Shown piece after piece: positions 17,253 to 17,254 of a stretch of DNA of 17,254 bases (its first letter is position 1; each line of letters starts with the position of its first letter). Under the pieces are notes generated by a model. That model saw only the letters and a list, made by a program, of their open reading frames with translations. It was not told the origin of the DNA and did not search any database. The translations under genes and the position numbers were made by a program. Source of the stretch: Thalassiosira profunda (taxonomy: Eukaryota > Bacillariophyta > Thalassiosirophyceae > Thalassiosirales > Thalassiosiraceae); contig JALLAP010001150.1 of assembly GCA_036939355.1 (NCBI GenBank), positions 1 to 17,254 on the forward strand, written 5' to 3'.

Positions 17253-17254
17253 CA

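Overview
This window looks like nuclear DNA of a unicellular eukaryote. The proteins are eukaryotic (delta-COP, an MCM7 piece, an AFG2-type double AAA ATPase, an OCRL-type 5-phosphatase with ASH and RhoGAP-like domains, a Wss1-type protease, a JmjC protein with a signal peptide). Four short introns (71, 72, 80 and 86 bases) can be placed, and all have GTGAG donors and CAG acceptors. A 181-residue protein at 8895-9440 resembles a family of uncharacterised proteins common in diatoms and related heterokonts, and a histidine kinase with fused receiver and phosphotransfer domains sits at the right edge. Together these suggest a heterokont (stramenopile) alga. That assignment is an inference of moderate to low confidence.

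Layout, left to right: delta-COP (+, 6-1441) carries an apparent one-base deletion. A small single-pass membrane protein of unknown function (-, 1657-2004) is divergent from a Wss1/WLM-type protease (+, 2179-3519). Next is an internal fragment of MCM7 on the minus strand (3543-3995) that keeps one intron but lacks both ends of the gene, then a small charged, coiled-coil-like ORF (-, 3986-4303). A secreted/ER JmjC protein (+, 4537-5603, one intron) converges on a 980-residue AFG2/SPATA5-like AAA ATPase (-, 5692-8634). The ATPase is divergent from the 181-residue heterokont-type protein (+, 8895-9440). That gene ends 19 bases from the stop of an OCRL-like inositol polyphosphate 5-phosphatase (-, 9460-12197, one intron). 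The phosphatase is divergent from an Mrs2/CorA-type magnesium transporter (+, 12353-14362). A bestrophin-type channel follows (+, 14542-15959, one intron, duplicated start region with a five-codon uORF). The window ends with the 3' part of a histidine kinase-receiver-HPt protein (-, 16038 to the right edge).

The genes are dense, with intergenic gaps of 19 to about 260 bases in convergent, divergent and tandem arrangements. There is no operon and no obvious common pathway: membrane traffic (delta-COP, OCRL-like), protein and DNA-repair quality control (WLM protease, AFG2), ion transport (Mrs2-like, bestrophin) and signalling (histidine kinase). The most unusual items are the intron-retaining MCM7 fragment, the delta-COP frame break, the duplicated start region/uORF of the bestrophin gene, a near-identical upstream motif shared by the WLM and bestrophin genes, and degenerate catalytic positions in three enzymes (JmjC, AFG2 D1, RhoGAP).
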